From Lacibacter sp. H407 (GTDB taxonomy: Bacteria; Bacteroidota; Bacteroidia; Chitinophagales; Chitinophagaceae), in contig NZ_JBBKTU010000002.1 in assembly GCF_037892605.1 (NCBI RefSeq), positions 202,384 through 266,383 on the forward strand: a stretch of 64,000 nucleotides of DNA, read 5' to 3'. This document shows positions 8,774 to 15,764 of this stretch, piece after piece. Every line of letters starts with the position of its first letter. Position 1 is the first letter of the stretch. Under the pieces are notes generated by a model. It worked only from the letters and a program-made list of their open reading frames with translations, was not told where the DNA came from and ran no database searches. A program made the position numbers and the translations under genes.

Positions 8774-8846
8774 TAGGTATATATTTGGTCGGGGTATGCA
8801 ACAACGGTATGCGTCTGATTGATACATACCAACAGTGGAGAAATTG
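8774..8846. repeat. Dispersed intergenic repeat, copy A
   Basis: This stretch shares TACATACCAACAG, a following GG-GAA and an upstream GCAAC-ACGG block with copy B at 10279-10350. About 60 bp are recognisably related. It lies between two gene starts and ends on opposite strands and codes for nothing convincing. Confidence 0.5.
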
Positions 8847-8847
8847 T

Positions 8848-9609
8848 TTAATGTCCTTTAATCCAACCACCATCCACCGCCAGCGACTGGCCGGTAATAT
8901 AGCTGGCCCGTTCACTTACTAAAAACGCAGCGGCTGCAGCAAATTCTTCAGGTGTGCCAAAGCGTTTCATGGGGATGGTTTCTTTTACATTGTTGACTGC
9001 AGGATTTTTTTCAATCAACCCTTGCAGGCGGTTGGTACTGGTGTAACCCGGCATTAAATTATTTACCGTAATACCAAAAGCCGCTACTTCGTTCGATAAA
9101 CTTTTCACCAATCCCAATAAACTTGCCCGTACTGCATTCGATGAAATTAAATTATCGGCCGGTTGTTTTACTGCAACAGAAGTAATGGTTAATATGCGGC
9201 CAAAACCGTTTGCTTTCATACCGGGCAACACCTGCTGTATAATATCGACCGCACTTAAAAAAAGCAGGTTGAAGATATTGTTCCATTCAGCTGTATCAAA
9301 TTGTTCAAACGGACCGGCAGCAGGGCCGCCTGTATTGGTGACTAAAATATCGATGGACCCAAATGCATCTACACTTTGTGCAACCAAATTTTTTCGTTGG
9401 GCTTCATCCGTTATGTCGCATACTACCGACAGTACATTGCCCGGCGCCACTGCTTCCAGTTCTGCCTTGGTAGCTTCCAATGCTGCCGCATCGGTGCCGC
9501 AAATAATCACCTTCGCACCTTCTTTTGCCAGCTCCATGGCTACTGCTTTACCAAGGCCTTTGCTTGATGCCAGTACCAGCGCTGTTTTATGTTGTATGCC
9601 TAAATCCAT
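8848..9609 (-). CDS. SDR-family oxidoreductase (3-oxoacyl-ACP reductase-like, atypical active site)
   Basis: A 253-residue SDR with a nucleotide-binding motif (SSKGLGKAVA), a TNTGGPA segment where NNAG is usual, and a C-terminal SYITGQSLAVDGGW typical of FabG-like proteins. The usual YxxxK is missing: after the conserved ITSVAVKQP the sequence reads NLISSNAVRASLLG, with Asn in the Tyr position and Arg in the Lys position. This change is known in a group of BKR-like SDRs, so the fold is kept but the chemistry is uncertain. The ATG at 9607-9609 fits the family start. A cupin gene lies 10 bp upstream on the same strand. Confidence 0.85.
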   Translation of the reverse strand: MDLGIQHKTALVLASSKGLGKAVAMELAKEGAKVIICGTDAAALEATKAELEAVAPGNVLSVVCDITDEAQRKNLVAQSVDAFGSIDILVTNTGGPAAGPFEQFDTAEWNNIFNLLFLSAVDIIQQVLPGMKANGFGRILTITSVAVKQPADNLISSNAVRASLLGLVKSLSNEVAAFGITVNNLMPGYTSTNRLQGLIEKNPAVNNVKETIPMKRFGTPEEFAAAAAFLVSERASYITGQSLAVDGGWIKGH

Positions 9610-9619
9610 AATAGAATTT

Positions 9620-9976
9620 TTATTTCCGTAAGTAATTATCCGTGCCATCAATCCAGTCTTGACGTGGCGGAGCAAATGTATCCGTTTCTATTACCTTCCC
9701 AATCATTAACGCTTTGTGCCGGCGATTTGAAGGTATAATCATTACGTCTCCCGCCGTTAAATCAATGCTGTTGGTTTCATCATCATCAAACCAAAAGCGG
9801 AGAGTGCCTTCAATTACTTCGGTGATCTGTTCGTTTTCGTGCGAATGCCAGGGAACGGTAAAGCCATCTTCAAATTCCATCCGGGCAATCATGATTTTTT
9901 CGCCGTGTACAAATTGCCGTTTCATTTTTTCATTTACCTGTTCGGTGGGGATGCTGTTCCAGTTAATTTTTTGCAT
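9620..9976 (-). CDS. Cupin-domain protein
   Basis: A 118-residue single-domain cupin. The metal-binding motif 1 is PWHSHENEQITEVIEGTLRFWF (two His and one Glu) and motif 2 is the PSNRRHKALMIG stretch with one His. Such proteins may be small isomerases, dioxygenases or sensors. Because it is upstream of, and almost touching, the atypical SDR, the two probably work on the same unknown metabolite. Confidence 0.85.
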   Translation of the reverse strand: MQKINWNSIPTEQVNEKMKRQFVHGEKIMIARMEFEDGFTVPWHSHENEQITEVIEGTLRFWFDDDETNSIDLTAGDVMIIPSNRRHKALMIGKVIETDTFAPPRQDWIDGTDNYLRK

Positions 9977-10035
9977 GTGGTGGAGTTTTAATTTTTTTAT
10001 AGGGAGAAACCAACGTTCACTTACCGATGCACATT

Positions 10036-10104
10036 CCGATAGCTATCGGTGACGTAACCACGGCGTGTTTTTTGTAGCGAATATACTAACAGATTAACGA
10101 GATA
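10036..10104. repeat. Palindrome and dispersed repeat, copy C
   Basis: The perfect palindrome CCGATAGCTATCGG (10036-10049) runs into GTGACGTAACCACGGCGTG, which matches copy B (GCGACGCAACCACGGCGTG) except for two bases. The 3' half (TATACTAACAG) is a weaker match to the TACATACCAACAG of copies A and B. Confidence 0.55.
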
Positions 10105-10113
10105 TATCCTTAC

Positions 10114-10143
10114 TCCCGGGGTCGGCTAAGGCCAGACCCCGGG
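10114..10143. repeat. GC-rich hairpin, REP-like
   Basis: CCCGGGGTC (10114-10122) pairs perfectly with GACCCCGGG (10135-10143); the interior reads GGCTAAGGCCA. The GGGTCGGC start and the GACCC end are shared with the palindrome inserted in the helicase gene at 58724-58755. Confidence 0.6.
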
Positions 10144-10278
10144 CCGACGAAAAGCGAAGAAGATCTGATATAATTACTCAGCCTCTTGCACGTCATGTCG
10201 ACGCAGGAGACATCTCTACCTTCTCATGTTGTATTATTTCTGCGGAGAATTTATTCAAACAAAGAATAGAATATGTGG

Positions 10279-10350
10279 TTGGTCCGGCGACGCAACCACG
10301 GCGTGTTTTTATTTGGTACATACCAACAGCGGCGAAGTATTTTTCGTGCC
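10279..10350. repeat. Dispersed intergenic repeat, copy B
   Basis: This is the best preserved of three related copies: GCGACGCAACCACGGCGTG, then a T-rich spacer, then TACATACCAACAGCGGCGAA. It shares its left half with copy C and its right half with copy A. It lies between a palindrome cluster and the end of the nuclease gene. Confidence 0.55.
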
Positions 10351-10423
10351 CTAGGTACGATTGATAAAATGTTGATGTATTGTTGCTTGCTATGCTCTAT
10401 CGATTTCTTGTTTATGTCTGATA

Positions 10424-11641
10424 CTAAAGAAAATGAAAAGCCATTATCTCAGTAAAAACATATTTTCCTTTGTCAGTCGGAAAATGAAATAGATAAGAGA
10501 AGGAACTTTCACCTCTTACTTCATTTTCCCGAAAAAAATATGGATGCTTCTTTACGCTCTCTTGGATTGTAGAAAGAACTTTTGAGAATTCCTTATTGGT
10601 GACAAAAAAGATTATTGCAACTTTACTATCTCTCCAAGTTAGATAGCGGTCAAAAAGTTGATTGATGGTTTCATGAAAGACCGCCTCGCCCTTCCAATAT
10701 TTGCATTCTGCAACAAATAAATTTGTCCCATCTTTATATTTTAAAAGTATATCAGTTTTTCCTCCTTTATTAAAAGTTTCGCCAGTAACAGTTAAATTAT
10801 TATACCTTGTTTCCAAGGTTGGAAGGACATAATCCCTTAACCCCTCCTCATCTTTAATTTCATATGTTGAGGGTTTTTTTTCGACTGACTTGAAAAATGT
10901 ATTAATAACATCCAAGACATCATTATAAAATTCGTCTGGCAGAGTTGGACTATCAGTATATTTTCTTTCAGTTTTTTTATCGACTATTGGTTCTGGCACC
11001 TTCTTTTTTTCTACAACAGACACCTTGAAAATTCTGTCGGTACTAGTTTCTACTTTTAAATTGAGCTTTTCAAAAAAAGAATTTTCCGCAAGAACTTTTT
11101 CCTTTTTTTCGGCGTATGTAGAATTAAAAGTGTTTATTACATTGGCTTTAAATGCTGCAAGGTCTTTGTTTATATTGGGGACATTTACAGATATTGCGTT
11201 AATTAACCTTTGCTTTTCATGTTCAAATTGTCTGTCATTTTGTTCATAAAGGGTGAAGGATGCCGTTATATCGCCATTGTTTCCTGATGGAGTGTTTACT
11301 CGTGGATGATTTATGGTTCTTGTTGACGGACTTAGCAGGAAAAGAAAAGACCATCCTGTGAAAGGAACGATTACTTCAAAACGATATGTTTCAGTTTCGT
11401 ATTCTCTGCCATATTTTTCTATCCTAGCTTTTCCCTTTCCGATAAATCTGAAGGTCGCTTTTTCAGGATACACCGTCAACGGAATAAAATCATATTTGTC
11501 AATGAAATACTGCCTCCATTGCTCAACATCAACATTTAAAATATAGTCGTTGCCTTTTGAGTTAATTTCAGTCACCATCTCTCGCAAATAAAGGTCAAAC
11601 GTTGAAGCTGCGCTTTGCTGATTAAAGAGTGTATGTTCCAA
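10424..11641 (-). CDS. PD-(D/E)XK nuclease-like protein of unknown role
   Basis: A 405-residue cytoplasmic protein. The C-terminal third has a restriction-endonuclease-like core: a helix with Glu, then GKTDILLKYKDGTNLFVAECKYWKG, in which D-x(n)-E-x-K supplies the metal-binding residues, followed by alternating strands and helices (QLFDRYLTWRDSKVAIIFFVTN). The first 250 residues resemble nothing I recognise. It stands alone, is richer in A and T than its neighbours by eye, and is bordered by palindromic repeats, which suggests transfer. A defence or DNA-repair nuclease is possible, but no partner gene is next to it. Confidence 0.6.
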   Translation of the reverse strand: MEHTLFNQQSAASTFDLYLREMVTEINSKGNDYILNVDVEQWRQYFIDKYDFIPLTVYPEKATFRFIGKGKARIEKYGREYETETYRFEVIVPFTGWSFLFLLSPSTRTINHPRVNTPSGNNGDITASFTLYEQNDRQFEHEKQRLINAISVNVPNINKDLAAFKANVINTFNSTYAEKKEKVLAENSFFEKLNLKVETSTDRIFKVSVVEKKKVPEPIVDKKTERKYTDSPTLPDEFYNDVLDVINTFFKSVEKKPSTYEIKDEEGLRDYVLPTLETRYNNLTVTGETFNKGGKTDILLKYKDGTNLFVAECKYWKGEAVFHETINQLFDRYLTWRDSKVAIIFFVTNKEFSKVLSTIQESVKKHPYFFRENEVRGESSFSYLFHFPTDKGKYVFTEIMAFHFL

Positions 11642-11793
11642 TATGAATATTTTTTACCTCGGGTTTAAATTGAATTGGTGTTAAAATTTACTGCCGCAGG
11701 TCTTCCGAAATTGTATGTTGCGCACTAATATACGTAACTGCCTTGAAAAGTGAAACTTCCAAACAGCTTGTTTTTGATATTGAAGTATACCCA

Positions 11794-11826
11794 ACAAAAA
11801 ATCCGTGCACAATCAGTACACGGATT
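11794..11826 (-). terminator. Terminator of ppc
   Basis: AATCCGTG (11800-11807) pairs with CACGGATT (11819-11826). Read on the minus strand it ends in a run of six T. It begins 26 bp after the ppc stop. Confidence 0.85.
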
Positions 11827-11851
11827 CTAAATAACTCAAACTACAAATCAC

Positions 11852-14392
11852 CTACGCTGAATTCCTCGCCGCATTAATAATTCCAAACGAACTGCGGATG
11901 ATGAGTTTTTCGTACGCTGCTTTATGTTCTGTTTGTTGCCCACGTTCATTCATCTCTCTGCATTTCGCAATGGCATATTGCTGAATGGTGATGAGTGGCA
12001 TCACAATACGCTCCCGCATTTGAATCGATAATTGTTCAACGGGAAAATCTTCCATCAACTCCGTATTGCCGCTCAACAGTAATACATATTTCTTGGTGAG
12101 TTCGTATTCATTGTAGATCTTCTGCCAAATCTCTCCATACACCGGATGATCACGCAGGTATTCTGTTAACGGAAAGAAACATTTCTTCATCGCCATTTCG
12201 CAATTGTCCATGAGTGTTTTAATGAAGAGCGAATTTTGATACAGTTGTTTGAATTCAGCAAAACGTCCCTGGTCGTCTAATGCTTTCAATGCAGTGCCCA
12301 CACCATAGTAACCCGTTACATTTTGTTTGATCTGGCTCCACGCACCTACATATGGAATGGCTCGGAGATCTTTTAATTCAAGACGGGATGAGCCGCCACG
12401 CTTTGCCGGTCGACTGGCAATATTTGTTTCGCTGTAATATTTCAACGGACTTACATCCACCAGGTATTGCATAAAGTAAGGATGCTTCTTTAATTCCACA
12501 TAGGCATCAAAACTTTTCTTTGCCACTTCCAGTATCAATGTTTCTTCTTCCTGCTCCAATGCTTTGGTGGAAGAGAACAGATCGTTACTGATACCTGCAT
12601 TCAACAATTGCTCAATATTGAACTGTGCCGAATCGTGTGTGCCAAAGTTGGAACTTACAGTTTGTCCCTGTACAGTGAGTTGAATTTCTTTATTCGAGAT
12701 TTGCTTGCCCATGGATGCATAAAAGCGATGTGTTTTACCACCGCCACGTGCAGGCGGGCCGCCACGTCCGTCGAAGAACACCACATCATATCCATATTCA
12801 GTGGAGATGCGGGTCAATTCTTCTTTGGCTTTGAAAATGCCCCAATTGGCCATGAGGTAACCGCCATCTTTTGTACCGTCGCTAAAGCCAAGCATGATGG
12901 TTTGTTGTTTTTTGCGTTGCTGCAAGTGGTTTTTGTACACTTCATTTTCATACAACGCTTTCATCACTGCCGGTGCCTGTTGCAGGTCTTCTACAGTTTC
13001 AAACAACGGAACAATATCGATCGGCAATGCTTCTTTGCTCCAGCCGCTTAACAATAATAACTGAAATACTTCCAATACATTTTCAGCACTGGTACATTGG
13101 CTGATGATGTAACGGTTGCACCCATCTTCACCGTTTGATTGTTGAATGGTGCGGATATTGTACATCACATCCAGTGTTTCTTTTACCAGTTCATTCGATG
13201 CTTTGTGCTCTGCATCAACTTTGTAAGCCGGCAGGTAAGGGAATGAAACACTTGCATCATTTGCAGCAATGGCTGATAATACCTGTTTGTGTACAGAACT
13301 GTCCTGCCGGATATCCAGCGATGCAAAATGCAAACCGAACAACTGCACACGGTTAATGAGTTGCTCTACCGATTGCTGAAACAAACCGTTGTGTTGGTGA
13401 ATAAGAATACTTCTGATCTCAAACAAGGTGGCCAGTATTTCATCTTTGCTTAAACTGGTAGTGTGGCCGGGAATAAAAATATTATCATAGAGTTTCTTTT
13501 CCAGTTCGGCGAGTAAAACATCAACGCCATGAAATGTAAGCCGGCGTTTTAAACGTCGTACTTCTAAGTAATAACATTTGATAATCGAGCCACGTAATAA
13601 CGATGCTACTTTCAACGTAATATCAGTCACAACAAACGGATTACCATCTCTGTCGCCACCCGGCCAAAAACCCATGCGAATTAATGGTTGATTAAAATCT
13701 ATGCCTAACTGCAATTGATTTTTGATGGAGCTATAAATTTTTCCGGCAGATGCATAAAATACATTTTCCAGATACCAGATCAAACTCACCGCTTCGTCAT
13801 ACGGCGTGGGGCGTTGCTTTTTTAAGAACGGCGTTTTACCCAACTGTTGTAAATAGGTATTGATGAGTGCTGCATTATTTTCAGACAATGCTTTCGACAG
13901 ATCATGAATAATACCCAACACCGAACCGGGATAAAATTGGGTAGGGTGCGCCGTTAGTACAAGGCGTATGCAATAGTCGCTGAGTTTTTGTTCCAGCTCT
14001 TTTTCTTTGTGCTTTATCTGCACTTCGTTAAAGAGTTGTTTGAGCGAACCTGATCCCTGCATATCATTCACTTCACGAAACGATGCATCTTCCAATGCAT
14101 CAAACAACACGATCTGGCGCTCGGCATATTGCACAAAGCGAAAGAGCAGATCGATCTGTTCCTGTTCTTTCTGGTACGTGGTGTGGCGGTTGAAAAAATC
14201 TTCCAGTATCTCTACCGGGCTGAGTTTTTTCTTGTAACCATCTTCACTGTTGGTGAGGAGTAACGACAATAGAATTCCCGTCCGCTCAATACGATGAAAC
14301 GGAAGCGACGTAAACAAACTGTTGTAGAGTTGAAATCTGATCCCTACGAGGTTCTTAAACTGTTGCAGACGTGCTGCATGTGAAAATGACAT
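11852..14392 (-). CDS. ppc: Phosphoenolpyruvate carboxylase
   Basis: This 846-residue protein should carboxylate phosphoenolpyruvate to oxaloacetate, replenishing the TCA cycle. The diagnostic motifs are all present in order: VLTAHPTQFYPGSV (catalytic His), GFWPGGDRDGNPFV, MLGFSDGTKDGGYLMANW, FFDGRGGPPARGGGKTH (the Gly-rich active-site loop) and RAIPYVGAWSQIK. The length is slightly below the usual 880-930, and the C-terminus ends IINAARNSA in place of the usual Asn-Thr-Gly end, which is normal for the shorter Bacteroidota form. It is monocistronic and has its own terminator. Confidence 0.96.
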   Translation of the reverse strand: MSFSHAARLQQFKNLVGIRFQLYNSLFTSLPFHRIERTGILLSLLLTNSEDGYKKKLSPVEILEDFFNRHTTYQKEQEQIDLLFRFVQYAERQIVLFDALEDASFREVNDMQGSGSLKQLFNEVQIKHKEKELEQKLSDYCIRLVLTAHPTQFYPGSVLGIIHDLSKALSENNAALINTYLQQLGKTPFLKKQRPTPYDEAVSLIWYLENVFYASAGKIYSSIKNQLQLGIDFNQPLIRMGFWPGGDRDGNPFVVTDITLKVASLLRGSIIKCYYLEVRRLKRRLTFHGVDVLLAELEKKLYDNIFIPGHTTSLSKDEILATLFEIRSILIHQHNGLFQQSVEQLINRVQLFGLHFASLDIRQDSSVHKQVLSAIAANDASVSFPYLPAYKVDAEHKASNELVKETLDVMYNIRTIQQSNGEDGCNRYIISQCTSAENVLEVFQLLLLSGWSKEALPIDIVPLFETVEDLQQAPAVMKALYENEVYKNHLQQRKKQQTIMLGFSDGTKDGGYLMANWGIFKAKEELTRISTEYGYDVVFFDGRGGPPARGGGKTHRFYASMGKQISNKEIQLTVQGQTVSSNFGTHDSAQFNIEQLLNAGISNDLFSSTKALEQEEETLILEVAKKSFDAYVELKKHPYFMQYLVDVSPLKYYSETNIASRPAKRGGSSRLELKDLRAIPYVGAWSQIKQNVTGYYGVGTALKALDDQGRFAEFKQLYQNSLFIKTLMDNCEMAMKKCFFPLTEYLRDHPVYGEIWQKIYNEYELTKKYVLLLSGNTELMEDFPVEQLSIQMRERIVMPLITIQQYAIAKCREMNERGQQTEHKAAYEKLIIRSSFGIINAARNSA

Positions 14393-14476
14393 AGTAATCC
14401 TGTTTTAAAGCAGGCAATCGTGGCACGAAAGATAAAAAGAAAAGAAGGGTTTGAAAAATTTGTTTACGCAAACGAA

Positions 14477-14503
14477 AGCCGCCTTACGGGGCGGCTGTGT
14501 TTT
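14477..14503. terminator. Possible terminator between the 95-residue gene and ppc
   Basis: AGCCGCC (14477-14483) pairs with GGCGGCT (14490-14496). A T run follows only on the plus strand; on the minus strand, where it would be useful, the tail is TTTCGTTT. Confidence 0.4.
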
Positions 14504-14556
14504 TCCAGATCAGACTGAAGTACTTGATAGGTGTGTAAAAATCGAAAGAAGTGTTT

Positions 14557-14844
14557 TTAAAGGCTGTTTATGAGTAATAAGGTTTCATGGTTCTTGTGTT
14601 GTTTTTCATTGGCTGCATGAAAAATGCACGGTTGCTTGATTCGTATTTTCTTTTTTCGTTTCAGTTCAGGCTTAGACAAATGAACGCTTGTAAACTGAAA
14701 CAGATCATTTGAAATTGTTTTTGCAACAAGCTGTGCTGTTTGCTGCACATTGTATTGTTTGCTTACGAACAACTGTGTGTAGGTTTGGTTGCGGAGTAAT
14801 ACCCAGGCTGCCAAAACCAGTATTATTAATATTCCTTTTTTCAT
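14557..14844 (-). CDS. Small membrane-anchored or secreted protein, unknown
   Basis: A 95-residue protein starting MKKGILIILVLAAWVLL, a signal anchor or signal peptide, with a Lys/His-rich tail (LKRKKKIRIK, NEKQHKNHE). I do not recognise it. The support for it as a real gene comes from regulation: 60 bp upstream lies a CACAT-N4-ATGTG-type operator (14904-14917), followed at the fixed distance by TATCTTTG as -7 box. It would be a member of the same regulon as the DUF2807 gene and the lipoprotein genes to the right. Confidence 0.6.
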   Translation of the reverse strand: MKKGILIILVLAAWVLLRNQTYTQLFVSKQYNVQQTAQLVAKTISNDLFQFTSVHLSKPELKRKKKIRIKQPCIFHAANEKQHKNHETLLLINSL

Positions 14845-14903
14845 GTTGTATCGTTTTTTGATGTTGACAGGTCAAAGATAATATGCGTAGTTCCCTGCAC
14901 AAT

Positions 14904-14917
14904 CGCATAAATATGTG
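14904..14917 (-). promoter_or_regulatory. Operator 1 of the CACAT-N4-ATGTG family
   Basis: CGCAT-AAAT-ATGTG. On the minus strand its 5' edge is 37 bp before the -7 box TATCTTTG (14880-14873). Target: 14557-14844. Confidence 0.7.
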
Positions 14918-14979
14918 AAAAGCAGTTTTCGCTGTGTGAACTGTACAAAACCTGCAATAAACCGTTTTTACTGTGCAAT

Positions 14980-15009
14980 AAAAAAAAGCCACATGTGGCA
15001 TGTGGCTTT
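14980..15009 (-). terminator. Terminator of the DUF2807-like gene
   Basis: An 11-bp perfect stem (14985-14995 with 14999-15009, core GCCACATG) with a three-base loop is followed by T on the minus strand. It lies 22 bp past the stop codon. Confidence 0.9.
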
Positions 15010-15030
15010 CTGCAGTAACATATTTTTTGG

Positions 15031-15510
15031 TTATTGACGCAGCTTTGTAGTGTTCCATTTTTTGACCTGCATATCAATATCTTCATCGGCCTGGAAGATG
15101 ATATCGCCGATATTATTGATCTCCACTTTTGCATGGCCGCCCAACTTTACCTGCAATTGTTGCGATGCAAGTACTCCATTGCTGCGTACATGCGATGTGC
15201 CGTTGATATTCAGCTTGCGCAGATTTTGCACCGGAATAAAAACAGTGATTCTGTTTTTCAACGATCCCTTTTTGCTGAGTAGTTTCAACTTGCCTTTTGT
15301 AACATCATACAATACGGCTTTGGTTGCTTTTTCTTCGCCGGTAATACGGATCGTTGATTCCGTACTTTCTGTAAGCACCACATCCATATCGTGGCTGATC
15401 TCAATGCTGTAAATGGATTGTGTTAATTCGATTTCTCTGGTTACTTCAGCAGCTTTTACAACTGTAGTTGCTGTAAGCATGCCGATGAATAAAATAAAAA
15501 ACTGTTTCAT
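15031..15510 (-). CDS. DUF2807-like (head GIN domain) secreted protein
   Basis: A 159-residue protein with a signal peptide (about 20 residues, ending VKA) followed by repetitive beta strands: IEISHDMDVVLTESTESTIRITGEE, then KLKLLSKKG, ITVFIPVQNLRKLNINGTSHV and QLQVKLGGHAKVEINNIGDI. This is the short beta-helix pattern of DUF2807, a family of exported proteins of unknown function common in Bacteroidota. It is shorter than the usual 220-250 residues. It is transcribed away from the sensor kinase gene, with operator 2 in the shared upstream region. Confidence 0.75.
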   Translation of the reverse strand: MKQFFILFIGMLTATTVVKAAEVTREIELTQSIYSIEISHDMDVVLTESTESTIRITGEEKATKAVLYDVTKGKLKLLSKKGSLKNRITVFIPVQNLRKLNINGTSHVRSNGVLASQQLQVKLGGHAKVEINNIGDIIFQADEDIDMQVKKWNTTKLRQ

Positions 15511-15593
15511 GATAATAAGGTTTTTGGCTTACGCCTTTTTTTGATGATTTGTTTAACACTGCAAAGATGCATCGGAAAACAGGCCTTCACAAT

Positions 15594-15607
15594 CACACAA
15601 ACGTGTG
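15594..15607 (-). promoter_or_regulatory. Operator 2 of the CACAT-N4-ATGTG family
   Basis: CACAC-AAAC-GTGTG, a fully symmetric variant. On the minus strand it begins 38 bp before CATCTTTG (15569-15562). Target: the DUF2807-like gene. Confidence 0.75.
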
Positions 15608-15687
15608 GAAACGGTTTTGATACAGGATTTCAATATCGTTGAAACCCTTGCTGTAGCTGCATTTTGATTTAGTTACAGCAAGCCTAT

Positions 15688-15701
15688 CACATAATCATGT
15701 G
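15688..15701 (+). promoter_or_regulatory. Operator 3 of the CACAT-N4-ATGTG family
   Basis: CACAT-AATC-ATGTG, a fully symmetric site 64 bp before the sensor kinase start. The likely -7 box TACATTTG (15741-15748) is 53 bp from the operator, not 37-38, so this is the only site out of phase. Confidence 0.7.
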
Positions 15702-15764
15702 GTTTTGCCCCGGCGCCTGCAATTTGTGGATGCGGTTTTCTACATTTGAAGAACGAACAACCGC

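Larger units (their letters stand above)
9977..10423. other. Gene-free stretch with palindromes and repeats
   Basis: The 447 bp between the cupin gene and the nuclease gene hold no supported protein. They contain a 14-bp perfect palindrome CCGATAGCTATCGG (10036-10049), repeat copy C (about 10047-10104), a GC-rich hairpin (10114-10143) and repeat copy B (10279-10350). Together with the low-GC nuclease next door this looks like an accessory pocket. Confidence 0.6.

Noticed and set aside
10273..10455. 60-codon frame in the repeat-rich gap
   Set aside because: It lies across repeat copy B and runs into the nuclease gene on the other strand.
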